Part shown: positions 47,592 through 58,253 of the stretch, piece after piece
Numbering within the stretch: position 1 is the stretch's first letter
Layout: the number at the start of each line of letters is the position of its first letter
Assembly (NCBI GenBank): GCA_007115705.1
Contig: QXEO01000339.1
Span: forward strand, 2,994,191-3,058,190
DNA: 64,000 nucleotides
Reading direction: 5' to 3'
Source of the DNA: Dactylis glomerata
Taxonomy: Eukaryota; Streptophyta; Magnoliopsida; Poales; Poaceae
Notes under the pieces: generated by a model
Told to the model about the DNA's origin: nothing
Database searches by the model: none
Seen by the model: the letters and a program-made list of their open reading frames with translations, nothing else
Made by a program: the position numbers and the translations under genes

Positions 47592-48479
47592 TGATGAGGA
47601 CATCCCTACTATTGTTCCATCTCCACTTCGTGATGACAAGCAAGTTGCTGCAAAGAAGAAGTCCAATGATGAAATCAGAATTGGACCTATCACTAGAGCT
47701 CGTGCAAAGTTAATAGAACAATAGGTGAATTTGCTCCTAATAGAATCTGATTATTTTTTTAATGAGAATTGTTTACTGCCTAAGTCTTTGTGTGTTTGCA
47801 TACTCGGGTTCATGGGAGAAGAAGGCATAGCACGAGGGAGCGAGGAGTTGAAGCAGCTGAAGCAAGACGTGATAATCATGCCCATGGACGCGAGGGAGGA
47901 GAGGGAGGCCGGCGACCAGCATGAGGAGGAGGAGGACATCACGCAGGAGGCTGCATATGGCGCACCATCAAGTGCTTGTGCGCCATACACCAAAGGCCTG
48001 CGCGCCTAGTTGGCTGCACCCAACCATTGGGTCAGTTTGTATCAATTAAGTTTGAGTCGAACCACGTTAGAGGACCAGGTCAGGTCGGCTGCCTTTGGCC
48101 AGCCGCACCCCCCTTATATTGTGTGCCTATGCGCCATAGAGAGGTCAGACCACGTTTTAGATAAAACCCTAGTTCTTGAGACTGCTCTAAGCATTCATCT
48201 GGAATTCTTGTCTCCAATTCGTTTCGATCTGGAGATTATATACTGCAAGTTAAGTGTGATCTGCTGTTCCATTGGGAATTAGTGAATTGCAATTATACCG
48301 TTTCGTGGTCGACGGCTACGTTGCGCAAGTGTGTGAAGTCGTGAATATCTGAAGGGTAGAGAGTTGTTGCATTGGCATCAGGGATCTAGCGAGGAGAGAT
48401 CATCAGCGACACCAAGTTATCTATCATCATCATCATCACTACCGCAAGCTTACTGAGAAGATCGGGCCACCCCATATCA
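47592..48479 (+). repeat. D 5' LTR (888 bp)
   Basis: Opens TGATGAGGACATCCC and closes GGCCACCCCATATCA. Its first 170 bases would code for the C-terminus of the pol frame in the 3' copy, including a GPITRARAKLIEQQ segment. Confidence 0.95.
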
Positions 48480-49590
48480 TCTTGGTATCAGATTTCAAGT
48501 GTTTCCTCGGTAAGCATCCACCAGATCATCCGTAGTTTAGTTTTGATTTTCGTCCTATCAAGAAAAGCCAAAAAAAAATTAGGGTTAATAGTATTGCCAT
48601 AGCCTAGATTGCATCATAGATTGGTTTTAGTTGCTGGTCATTTTCCTTCTTTGATCCGATCTATTTCTTGTTCCGTAGGAGTCTAGGTTCTAGTCGGTTT
48701 TAGGTGTTGAATCTGAGTTGTGTTTTTCCACCGAGTCCACTATCATCTCGAGTTGTTTCCGCCGCAGCGATCGCTCTCGACCAGACACCGCGGCCGCGTT
48801 TGTCTGATCCAGCGCGTTGGCCGCTCGCTCAGAGTCCTGCCGCGGCACGAGTTCCGTGCGTTCTTCTGCCGTGGTACAAATCCGAGTCTTGTTCGTTTGT
48901 TTTTCCAAACCGAGTCCACATAGCGTACCTTTCTGCATCTTTTGAAAGCCATAGCTACAGCCTTTCGACAACATCGTGTAGGTACCTTTCCTACGAGACT
49001 AGCATATTTTTGTTGCTCCACGGGCTGCTCTGTTTAGGGTTTTCAAGTGCATTTTTGTCTGCCGTAGCTACAGTACTCCGTGAATTGGTTTTATAAAGAG
49101 AGTCAAAAAAAAAGTGAAAAAAAGAGAAAAGAGAAAAGAATCAAAAACAGAAAAGTGAGAAGCCGGCCGAAGCATACATCTAAGTTGATGCACTAGTAGA
49201 TTGAGCAATCTTGTGCCTGTTTACATTGAGCATTGCTAGTGTCTCTCTTGTGCATTGCAACATCTCCTGTTTTATAGTTGCTTTGCCACGTTTATCTCCA
49301 CGTGTGTGTTTCCTTTGGGTGTTTTGTTCACACGATCAGCACTAGGACTTGTCTTTGGTGTAGTTAGGATACCATACCTACAGCTCCACCATACACTCCT
49401 GCTTTGTCGTGTGATTGCTCTTATACCCTGGTATTCACTTCATCACATCCGTGCATTAGTCATCTATCCGAACGGGTACGCAATTGCTATTCACTTTGGA
49501 ACGGTAAGATTTCCTTTTCTTGTCAGTTTTGAGTGAGTTGTGAGTGTGCCACCAAAAAGATTTTTGATTTAGTGCACTAACCTACTAATC
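48480..49590 (+). other. D primer site and leader
   Basis: TGGTATCAGA at 48483-48492 is the tRNA-Met primer site, three bases after the LTR. The rest of the 1.1-kb leader has no convincing ORF; frames near 48690-49100 run on both strands and match nothing. Confidence 0.8.
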
Positions 49591-51411
49591 ATGTCTGTTA
49601 GTGGTGTTGATGATGTGATGCAGAAAAAGGCTGATGATGCTACTGTTACATGGAGGGAATATGAAGCTCTCCGTGATCATTTGCAAGGGGTTATTACTAG
49701 ATCCACTGAAAACATTGACGCTGATATTCAAGCTGTGCAAATGAAAGTAGATGCCACTGAAACTACAGTCAATGCTATGCAAGCGCAAGTCACTGCTCTC
49801 CAGACAAGCATACAACAATTGACAACTTCCGTCAATGGGCTGCGTGTAACTGTTGAGCAACGCCACCATGAGGACCATGGCGATGTTGATAGTGTCCATG
49901 GAGATAATGAAAACATGATGGGCAACAATGGCCGTGGGCGTGGCTTTCCAGGACAGGGTCGACCACCACCACTTGGTGCTCGGCGTGTGCCATTTCAGGA
50001 GGATGATGGCTTGGGCAAGCCCAAGTTCACGATTCCCAGATTTGAAGGCTCCACTGATGCGGAGGAGTACCTTACTTGGGAGCTCAAGATTGAAAAATTA
50101 TGGCGTTTGCATGATTACACTGAAGATAGGAAGATCAAGCTTGCTTCTTCAGAATTTGATGGTTATGCCTTGCGTTGGTGGGATAGCATTGTGACGGAAA
50201 GAAGAGATAACAACGAGCTTCCTGTTCTTACATGGCGCAATATGAAGGCGATCATGCGAGCAAGTTTTGTTCCCACTAATTACCTGCTTACTGTTTATGA
50301 TAAATTGACACAGTTGAAGCAAGGAACCATGACCGTTGATGCTTATTACATGGAGATGGAGATGTTGCTGCAGCGTGCACGTGTTCGAGAGTCTATTGAG
50401 ATGACCATGCAACAATTTCTTCATGGGCTGAAGTACAACATCAAAGGTATTGTTAGGCATCATTCCTACAACAATATGAACGAGCTTTTGCATCATGCAA
50501 GGGAGGCTGAATCGCAGCTAGCTGAAGAGGCTCAAATCAAGGCACGATATACTCCTTCTGGGAGGTTCTCTAGCAGGGCGCCACACCAATCTGCAGCGCC
50601 TATGGAGGGTGCCACCAGAGGCTCCTCTTCTTCACATTCTCACCCAGCCTCCAATGCTTCTACTGCAAAGAAACCAGCAGCTCCTGCGCCTAGCTCTGGT
50701 TCCAACATGTCTACAGCTCGTAATAGAGATATGCAATGCCATACATGTGGTGGCAAGGGGCACTTCAAGCGAGAGTGTCCAAACAGAAAGGTGATGATTG
50801 TTAATGATGATAATGAGTATGAGACTGGAGATGACGCTGATCCGTATGATTCCCATGATGATGGTTACACAAGTGAGGGCGGCATGGATGCCTTTGCTTC
50901 TCCAGCGCCTACCATTGTTGTCTCGCAGCGTGCATTGAGTGTCACGCCACATGCTGATTCCCAGCGCTGCAATCTGTTCCAAACAAAAGCACTAGTTGGC
51001 CCAAACAAAGCTTGCAAAGTAATCATTGATGGAGGTAGCTGCCGCAATCTAGCAAGCAAGGAGCTTTGTGTCAAGCTAAATCTGAAATATTTACCTCATC
51101 CAAATCCCTACTACATCCAATGGTTGAGTGATAATGGAGAGATGAAGGTAAATCATATGGTGCGTGTGAATTTTGAGATAGGACCATACAAGGATTCCAT
51201 TGAGTTTGATGTGGTTCCTATGACTGTTTGTCACCTACTACTGGGTCGGCCATGGCTGTATGATCGCCATGTGCAACACAATGGCCGAGCCAATACCTAT
51301 CACTTGGAGTTCAAGGGCAAGAAAATTAATCTACAGCCTATGTCTCCGCAGCAAATTGTCAATGAGTCTCGTCAGAAAACAGAAGTGAAGCTAGAACAGC
51401 CACCTACATGA
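49591..51411 (+). pseudogene. gag-pro: D gag and protease
   Basis: From ATG 49591 the frame runs 606 codons to TGA 51409-51411, beyond which the same frame continues. A heptad-like coiled coil occupies residues about 40-90. The gag core (residues about 145-310) has FEGSTDAEEYLTWELKIEKL and ALRWWDSIV. A CCHC knuckle, CHTCGGKGHFKREC, lies near residue 385 and the protease site VIIDGGSCRNLASKELC near residue 478, followed by LLLGRPWLYD. This part would make particle protein and the maturation protease. Only the last codon seems altered relative to a gag-pol fusion. Confidence 0.93.
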
Positions 51412-52401
51412 GAAAATAATGTAATAGCTGTGAGTGACAATATAACGAAAAGTGAGAGACTGCCTAGTTTGCTTATATTAGCCACCAAAGAAGACATGGT
51501 AGAATTTAGAGAGGATCCTACAGCCATGCCACTTGTGCTTATGTACAAAGGCGAGGTGTTAGTTTCTAATGATATGCAACCTGTTTCTCTTGGTGTTTCT
51601 AATGTATTGCAGGAGTACGACGATGTGTTTCCGGAGGAGGTGCCCGCAGGACTGCCACCATTGCGTGGAATTGAGCATCAAATTGATTTGATCCCTGGTG
51701 CCACTCTTCCAAACCGTGCGCCGTACAGGACCAACCCCGAAGAGACAAAGGAAATACAGCAACAAGTACAAGCGCTTCTGGACAAGGGGTATATTCGTGT
51801 TTCTCTTAGCCCTTGTGCTGTTCCTGTTATTTTGGTGCCTAAGAAAGATGGTACATGGCGCATGTGCGTAGATTGTAGAGCTATTAATAACATCACTATT
51901 CGATATCGTCATCCTATTCCACGCTTAGAGGATATGCTAGATGAATTGAGTGGTGCTGCTATTTTCTCTAAGATTGATTTGCGTAGTGGATACCATCAAA
52001 TTAGGATGAAAGAAGGGGATGAATGGAAAACTGCTTTCAAAACTAAATTTGGGTTATATGAGTGGCTAGTTATGCCTTTTGGTCTTACTAATGCACCTAG
52101 CACATTCATGCGCTTAATGAATCATGTTTTGCGAGAGTTTATTGGTCGTTTTGTGGTTGTATATTTTGATGATATACTTATTTATAGCCGCACTGAATCT
52201 GAACATTGTGAGCATATTAGACAAGTTTTGCAAGTGTTGCGTGATGCTAAATTATATGCTAACCTTGAGAAGTGCACATTTGCAAAAGATAAAGTGATAT
52301 TTCTGGGATATGTTGTATCTACGCATGGGGTAGAGGTAGATTCATCTAAAATTGAAGCAATTCAAAATTGGCCTACTCCCATGAATGTTTGTCAAGTATG
52401 A
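51412..52401 (+). pseudogene. D reverse transcriptase
   Basis: In phase with gag, between TGA stops at 51409 and 52399. RT blocks are complete: VDCRAINNITIRYRHPIP, FSKIDLRSGYHQIRM, MPFGLTNAPSTFMRLM and catalytic YFDD at 52162-52173, then FLGYVVSTHGVEVD. The stop at 52399 falls in the connection region, at the position of Arg in related proteins. Confidence 0.95.
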
Positions 52402-54238
52402 AGTTTTCACGGTCTTGCTGGTTTCTATCGGTGTTTTGTGAAAGACTTTAGTTCTATTGCTGCACCATTGAATGAATTAACTAAGAAAGGAGTGCCTTTT
52501 GTATGGGGCGCTGCCCAAGATCATGCATTTGATGAGCTGAAACGTTTGCTTACTTCTGCACCATTGCTTGCACTACCAGATTTTTCTAACCAATTTGAAG
52601 TTGAATGTGATGCTAGTGGTATAGGAATTGGTGGTGTGTTGATGCAAGAAGGTAGACCTATTGCTTATTTCAGCGAGAAACTTTCTGGTGCTAGACTGAA
52701 TTATCCTGTTTATGATAAAGAATTGTATGCGCTTGTTCGAGTTCTTGAGGTTTGGCAACATTATTTGTGGCCAAAAGAATTTATCATACATTCTGATCAT
52801 GAAGCTTTAAAATATCTGAAAGCTCAATCTAACTTGCATAGGCGCCTAGCTAAGTGGGTTGAGTTCATTGAGTCGTTTCCCTACATAATCAAGTATAAGA
52901 AAGGGAAAGAAAATGTTGTTGCTGATGCTCTATCTAGGAAGAACATGTTATTGATGCATCTTGATGTTAAAATTCCTGGTTTAGAGAGCTTGTGTGATTT
53001 GTATGCCACTGATCATAATTTTGCTGAACCATATCGTTTGTGTATGCTTAGAACTGCATGGGACAAGTACCACATACATGATAGATTTTTGTTTCGTGCT
53101 AACAAACTATGTGTTCCAGAATCGTCGGTACGTTTGCTATTGTTGCAGGAATCACATGCTAGCGGATTGATGGGTCACTTTGGGCGTGAGAAGACGCTTC
53201 TCATGCTCGCTGATCATTTTTATTGGCCCAAGATGAGGCGTGACGTGGACAGATTTGTTAGGCGCTGCATTGTATGCAACACGTCCAAGTCCAAGCTGAA
53301 GCCTCACGGTTTGTATACTCCACTACCTGCACCTCTCACACCATGGGAAGATATAAGTATGGATTTTGTGTTAGGTTTGCCACGCACTAAAAGAGGTCAT
53401 GATAGTATATTTGTGGTAGTGGATAGATTTTCTAAGATGGCACACTTTATTGCATGCAACAAAAGCGACGATGTGTCGCACATAGCTAATCTGTTTTTCA
53501 GGGACATTGTCCGCTTGCATGGAGTGCCCAAGACAATTGTTTCTGACAGGGACGTGAAGTTTATGAGCTACTTCTGGAAGACACTATGGGGCAAGCTGGG
53601 AACGAAGTTACTGTTCAGCACTACATGTCATCCCCAAACAGATGGTCAAACGGAGGTGGTGAATAGAACATTGTCACAATTGCTGCGAGCCATGATCAAG
53701 AAAAATCTGCGTGAGTGGGAGGAGTGTTTGCCACATGTTGAGTTTGCATATAACAGAGCGGTGCACACTACTACTCAGCTTTGTCCTTTCGAGGTGGTGT
53801 ATGGTTTTAAACCAATCACACCACTAGATTTGCTGCCTCTTCCATTGCATGAGAGAGTTAATATGGAGGCATCAACAAGAGCAGATTATGTGAAGAAAAT
53901 TCATGAGAAGACACGACAGGCCATTGAGAAGAAAGGCAAGAACATTGCTGCTACACGAAACCAATCAAGAAAGCAAGTTTTGTTTCAGCCTGGAGATATG
54001 GTTTGGGTGCATCTGCGCAAGGATAGGTTCCCACAGCTGTGAAGTTCCAAGTTGAGGCCGCGTGGTGCTGGTCCTTACAAGGTGCTAGCCAAGATAAATG
54101 ATAATGCCTACTCGATTGATATTCCTATTGCTGAGTTTGGTGGCGTTAGCAACAGCTTCAACGTTGCTGATTTGTCACCATATGATGGAGAAGACCTTGG
54201 AGCGTCGAGGTCGACGCCTTTTGAAGGGGGGGGGGAGA
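52402..54238 (+). pseudogene. D RNase H and integrase
   Basis: Same frame again, with TGA at 54040-54042. RNase H (about 52580-52940) shows ECDASGIGIGGVL, the Glu in YDKELYALVRVLE, HSDHEALKYL and VVADALSR. The integrase zinc domain has HASGLMGHFG and CIVCNTSKSK. The core has Asp in SMDFVLGLP, Asp in IVSDRDVKF and Glu in DGQTEVVNRTL. After the third stop the C-terminal domain continues (GAGPYKVLAKINDNAYSID, FNVADLSPYDGEDLG). It reaches a coded FEGGG at the purine tract, where a run of ten G shifts the frame. Confidence 0.93.
54220..54238 (+). promoter_or_regulatory. D polypurine tract
   Basis: TTTTGAAGGGGGGGGGGAGA-like purine run of ten G before the 3' LTR, overlapping the pol frame. Confidence 0.85.
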
Positions 54239-55123
54239 TGATGAGGACATCCCTACTATTGTTCCATCTCCACTTCGTGATGACAAGCAAGTTGCTGCAA
54301 AGAAGAAGTCCAATGATGAAATCAGAATTGGACCTATCACAAGAGCTCGTGCAAAGTTAATAGAACAACAGGTGAATTTGCTCCTAATAGAATCTGATTA
54401 TTTTTTTAATGAGAATTGTTTACTGCCTAAGTCTTTGTGTGTTTGCATACTCAGGTTCATGTGAGAAGAAGGCATAGCACGAGGGAGCGAGGAGTTGAAG
54501 CAGCTGAAGCAAGACGTGATAATCATGCCCATGGACGCGAGGGAGGAGAGGGAGGCCGGCGACCAGCATGAGGAGGAGGAGGACATCACGCAGGAGGCTG
54601 CATATGGCGCACCATCAAGTGCTTGTGCGCCATACACCAAAGGCCTGCGCGCCTAGTTGGCTGCACCCAACCATTGGGTCAGTTTGTATCAATTAAGTTT
54701 GAGTCGAACCACGTTAGAGGACCAGGTCAGGTCGGCTGCCTTTGGCCAGCCGCACCCCCCTTATATTGTGTGCCTATGCGCCATAGAGAGGTCAGACCAC
54801 GTTTTAGATAAAACCCTAGTTCTTGAGACTGCTCTAAGCATTCATCTGGAATTCTTGTCTCCAATTCGTTTCGATCTGGAGATTATATACTGCAAGTTAA
54901 GTGTGATCTGCTGTTCCATTGGGAATTAGTGAATTGCAATTATACCGTTTCGTGGTCGACGGCTACGTTGCGCAAGTGTGTGAAGTCATGAATATCTGAA
55001 GGGTAGAGAGTTGTTGCATTGGCATCAGGGATCTAGCGAGGAGAGATCATCGGCGACACCAAGTTATCTATCATCATCATCACTACCGCAAGCTTACTGA
55101 GAAGATCGGGCCACCCCATATCA
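54239..55123 (+). repeat. D 3' LTR (885 bp)
   Basis: Matches the 5' LTR with about seven substitutions and one fewer ATC repeat near 55070. Followed by TSD AGAAG. Confidence 0.95.
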
Positions 55124-55444
55124 AGAAGCAACTTCAATACTAGGAGCTAGCTCAACCAAAGACTTTTCCTTAACTTCTTTATGCATACTAATGTGATTAA
55201 AGAACTCCTCAATGTTATCTTTCCCAATAATTGAACCACTACCTACTGAGAGGTCCTCCAAAACATACTTAGGGAACAACATGATGAACTAAAAGCAAGT
55301 AGATAAAAGCAACTATAAAGTAAACTAATTTTTTTTGTGTTTTTGATATAAAATGATGCAAGTAAAAATAAGTAAAGCGAAACTATAAAACAAAGTAAAG
55401 GATGTGCGTGCGAAAAACTCCCCTTGCAGAAGTCTTCTACTTCC

Positions 55445-55462
55445 TCCCCGGCAACGGCGCCA
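55445..55462 (-). other. E primer binding site (tRNA-Asp)
   Basis: On the minus strand TGGCGCCGTTGCCGGGGA, ten bases from the 5' LTR, as in Athila-group elements. Confidence 0.9.
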
Positions 55463-55472
55463 GAAAAGGGCT

Positions 55473-57118
55473 TGATGGCTGGCGTGTAGTTGATGATGAT
55501 GATTATAACCAGTCAGTTGGGGAACCCCAAGCGGAAGGTGTGATGAGCACAGCAGCAAGCTTTTCCCTTAGTAACCAAGGTATGTCGATCAGGAGAGGAG
55601 CAAACAAACGACTGAAGGTGATGCTGCTAGCTTGCGACAGCTTCAGACAATTTATAGGGCGCCTCGTCCAAGCTTTGCTTTGCTAGCTGCAATGCGGAAC
55701 CTGCACACAACACAACCAAATACTTTGTTCCCAACTTGCGATGAGGTTGTCAATCTCACCGGGTTGCTTGAAACAAAGGGTATGAGCGTATCGAGTGGAA
55801 AACAATAGAAGTATGCGAGTAAAGTAAACAGTGTAAGTAAAGTAAACAGGTGATAGCAATATGATGGAAATAGGACCGGGATCCACAGTTCACTAGTGGT
55901 GTCTCTGCATAAGATAAATAACACATGCTGGGTAAACAAATTACAGTTGGGCAATTGATAGAATAAAGATAACGTGATATGTCAAGAAGATCACTATGCG
56001 ATTTACTCTGGGCATTACAACAAAATACATAGACTGCTATCCAACTGCATCTATGACTAATAATCCACTCATGGGGATATCATCCGAACACCCCATGAGT
56101 ATTAAGTTGCGAACAACAGATAATTGCATTAAGCAAAGTGTGTAATGTAAACAAAGCATATGCCCTCGAGCATATGAATGTTGTTTTCTCCCTAGTAGCA
56201 ACAGCACATCTACAACCTTAGAGGTTTTTGTCACTCCCCCAGATTAAATAGAGGCATGAACCCACTATCGAGCATAAATACCCCCTCTTGGAGTCACTAG
56301 CAACTACTCGACCAAGATAGCTACTAACAATGGAGAGCATGCAAGATCATAAACAAAATAGAGATAACATAAGATATATTTCAGTATAGCAACTCAATCA
56401 TAACACCAATATTCATCGGATCCCAACAAACCAAACATGTAGAATTACATAACGATGATCTCAATCATGTAGGGCAGCTCATGAGATCTAAACATGAAGC
56501 ACATGGTGGAGGAGACAACCATCTAGCTACTGCTATGGACCCATAGTCCAAGGTAGACTACTCACTCATCGCTCCGGAGGCAAGCATGGCGATGAAGAAG
56601 ACCTCCGGTGGTGATTCCCCTCTCCGGCAGGGTGCCGGGAAGAGCTTCTGGACCCTCCCGATCTTCGGGTCGACGGCAGCGGCGGATCGCGATGTGTTCT
56701 AGAAAATTGATCGGGTCTTAGGTTTTTCCTGTCGGGGGGTCTTTATAGGCGAAGGGGCATCGTCAGGAGTGGACCGAGGTGCCCTCACACATAGGGGGCC
56801 CGGCCAGGGGCTGGGCCGCGCCACCCTAGTGTGTGGGGCCCTCATGGCCCCACTCCGTCTCCTCTTCGGATCTCTGGAAGCTTCCGGGAAAAATAAGACT
56901 TCAAGAACTTGTTTCGTCCAATTCCAAGAATATTTCCTGTGTAGCTTTTCTGAAACACAAAAACAGCAGAAAACAGGGAACTGGCACTGTGGTGACTTGT
57001 TAATAGGTTAGTTCCGGAAAATGCATAAAAGTGCCACGAAGTGTAACAAAACATTAGGCAAATGGTGTAAAAACAAGAATGGAGCATCAAAAATTATAGA
57101 TACGTTGGAGATGTATCA
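55473..57118 (-). repeat. E 5' LTR (1646 bp)
   Basis: Upstream LTR on the minus strand; a TTTATAGG-type box at about 56741-56748. Followed by TSD GCATC. Confidence 0.93.
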
Positions 57119-58253
57119 GCATCTCAAGGTTTTTTTTCATCGCGCTTGTGATATTTTACTTTTATTTGACTTTCTTGCAACCATACTTCTATATGTTACT
57201 GATGTCTTTTCCCCTGCTCGCAGGTGCCTTGGTCACATCCCGTGCTCGTATATCGGCTTTGGAGGCCGAGGTAAAAGCTTCTGTAGAGGCTTGGGAGAGT
57301 GCCAATGCTGCAAAGGTTTCTGCTGAGAAGGCTGCCAAGTTAGCAGAAACCGGGGCTAAAAAAGCTAAAAAAGTTTTGCCAGAGACCCAGCAGAAGCAGG
57401 CCAAGCGGGAGCAGTCCGTAGCTGAATGTCTTGACAAGATCTCTGTCTCCATTGGCAGTAAGTGCTGCATCACTCCTTTTTGGGGTGCTTTACTCAGGCT
57501 TTCATTTGCTGACATGTGTTGACTTATTCTGTGTGTGTCTCTGTGTTACAACGGAGAAAATTGGAGAGTCTTGGCGACTTCGGCAGCCAAATACTGAAGA
57601 TCCCCTGATGGCTGCAGTGGACGTGTTGGAGTTGAACTGGAAGCTTGTTCAGAATGTCCTCCAGTTGACTCGCCATATATTGATCCATATGTTTGTCGGG
57701 TTTTGGCCAAAGAAAAGGAAGGAGATGCCAGGCAACAATCTTCGGAAGCTACTTGCAGCCTTCCACACCACCGACGATCCTGTCCTTGCACTGAAGTGCA
57801 CATCGGTGAAACGAGGTGTTGAAGGGGCGATCGCCTTGGCCCAATCACATGGCAAAGAAGTGGACTGGGAAAAGGTTGGTTCTTCCCATGCTCACCCCCT
57901 TTTGGAGATGGAGGAATTCTTCCAGAAGGCAGAGCAGCATGCGCCCAAGATTGCATCTCTTATTTCTCCGTCGGCAGCTTCCTCGACTTCTGTGCTTAGA
58001 TCTTCGACGACTCCTTCCAGCACCCCTGCTGCTGATGCTTCTGCGCCTTCTACCGCCACGAAGCCTGCTACTAAGGTGGCGTAGATTTTAGCCTTCTTCC
58101 GTAGTTTCTATTCTTCAATTTGATGTAGTAGACTTTTGTGTCTGATGCCTGATTGGGGAACTCTATACTTTGTAAATATCTCGCTCTATGAAATGCTTAT
58201 TCCTAGCATCCCTTGTGTTTGAGTTGTTTTCCCTTATTCTTTTGTCTTCCAGC

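Larger units (their letters stand above)
47592..55123 (+). mobile_element. Element D: complete gypsy retrotransposon with three stops
   Basis: A 7532-bp plus-strand element with 888- and 885-bp LTRs and perfect TSD AGAAG (47587-47591 and 55124-55128), inserted in the ORF of E. It has a tRNA-Met primer site and a G-rich purine tract. Gag, protease, RT, RNase H and integrase lie in one frame broken only by three TGA codons and a G-run shift. The LTRs differ at about seven bases plus one 3-base repeat. The integrase frame reading into the 3' LTR resembles CRM-group chromoviruses. No chromodomain is visible, so the lineage is left open. Confidence 0.96.
47299..55282 (-). pseudogene. E 148-aa ORF of unknown family, split by D
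   Basis: The frame starts at ATG 55282 on the minus strand, runs 53 codons to 55124, is interrupted by element D, and resumes in phase at 47586 for 95 codons to a stop at 47299-47301. Removing D and one TSD copy leaves no stop. The first part begins Met-Leu-Phe-Pro-Lys and contains IIGKDNIEEFFNHISMHKE. The second contains LEARFANLNPFMQYMFLKLH, then an alpha-helical acidic segment and VAVVGTPNEDFRVPIPYKLV near its end. I do not recognise a domain, knuckle or active site. Position at the 5' end of an Athila-like chassis suggests a gag substitute, but that is inference. Confidence 0.7.
42565..57118 (-). mobile_element. Element E: Athila-like non-autonomous retrotransposon with an unfamiliar ORF
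   Basis: A minus-strand element with LTRs of 1649 and 1646 bp and perfect TSD GCATC (42560-42564 and 57119-57123). Without nested D it is about 7.0 kb. The primer site is exact Athila-type tRNA-Asp and the 3' non-coding region is closely related to that of S. Instead of S's gag it has a 148-codon ORF of unknown family, split by D. No protease, RT or integrase is present. The LTRs differ at roughly 40 positions by eye, so E is older than D and S. Confidence 0.92.
24013..58084 (+). pseudogene. A antisense accessory gene (PF04195-like), spliced, split by B and E
   Basis: A multi-exon gene antisense to A's gag, starting at ATG 24013. The first exon (24013 to about 24951) encodes the plant gypsy-associated domain of Pfam PF04195, with GLSLPAHEFLCG, a LHELTPNSILHIACF-type block and CESFLGIDPHW. 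It has an A-run frameshift near 24125-24130 and TAG/TGA stops at about 24518-24535 and 24860. Introns with GT/AG ends follow. Acidic and Lys/Pro-rich exons lie at about 25040-25349 and 25432-25648; a short exon starts at about 25723 and is cut by B and E. A coiled-coil Ala/Glu/Lys-rich exon is at 57225-57461 and the last exon at about 57556-58084. Function unknown. Confidence 0.7.

Noticed and set aside
47751..48009. Small ORFs in the D LTRs (also at 54398-54640)
   Set aside because: The plus-strand part is the C-terminal extension of pol in the LTR; the minus-strand frame is its shadow.
49591..54360. Calling D an active element
   Set aside because: Three in-frame TGA codons and a G-run shift break the polyprotein even though every domain is recognisable.
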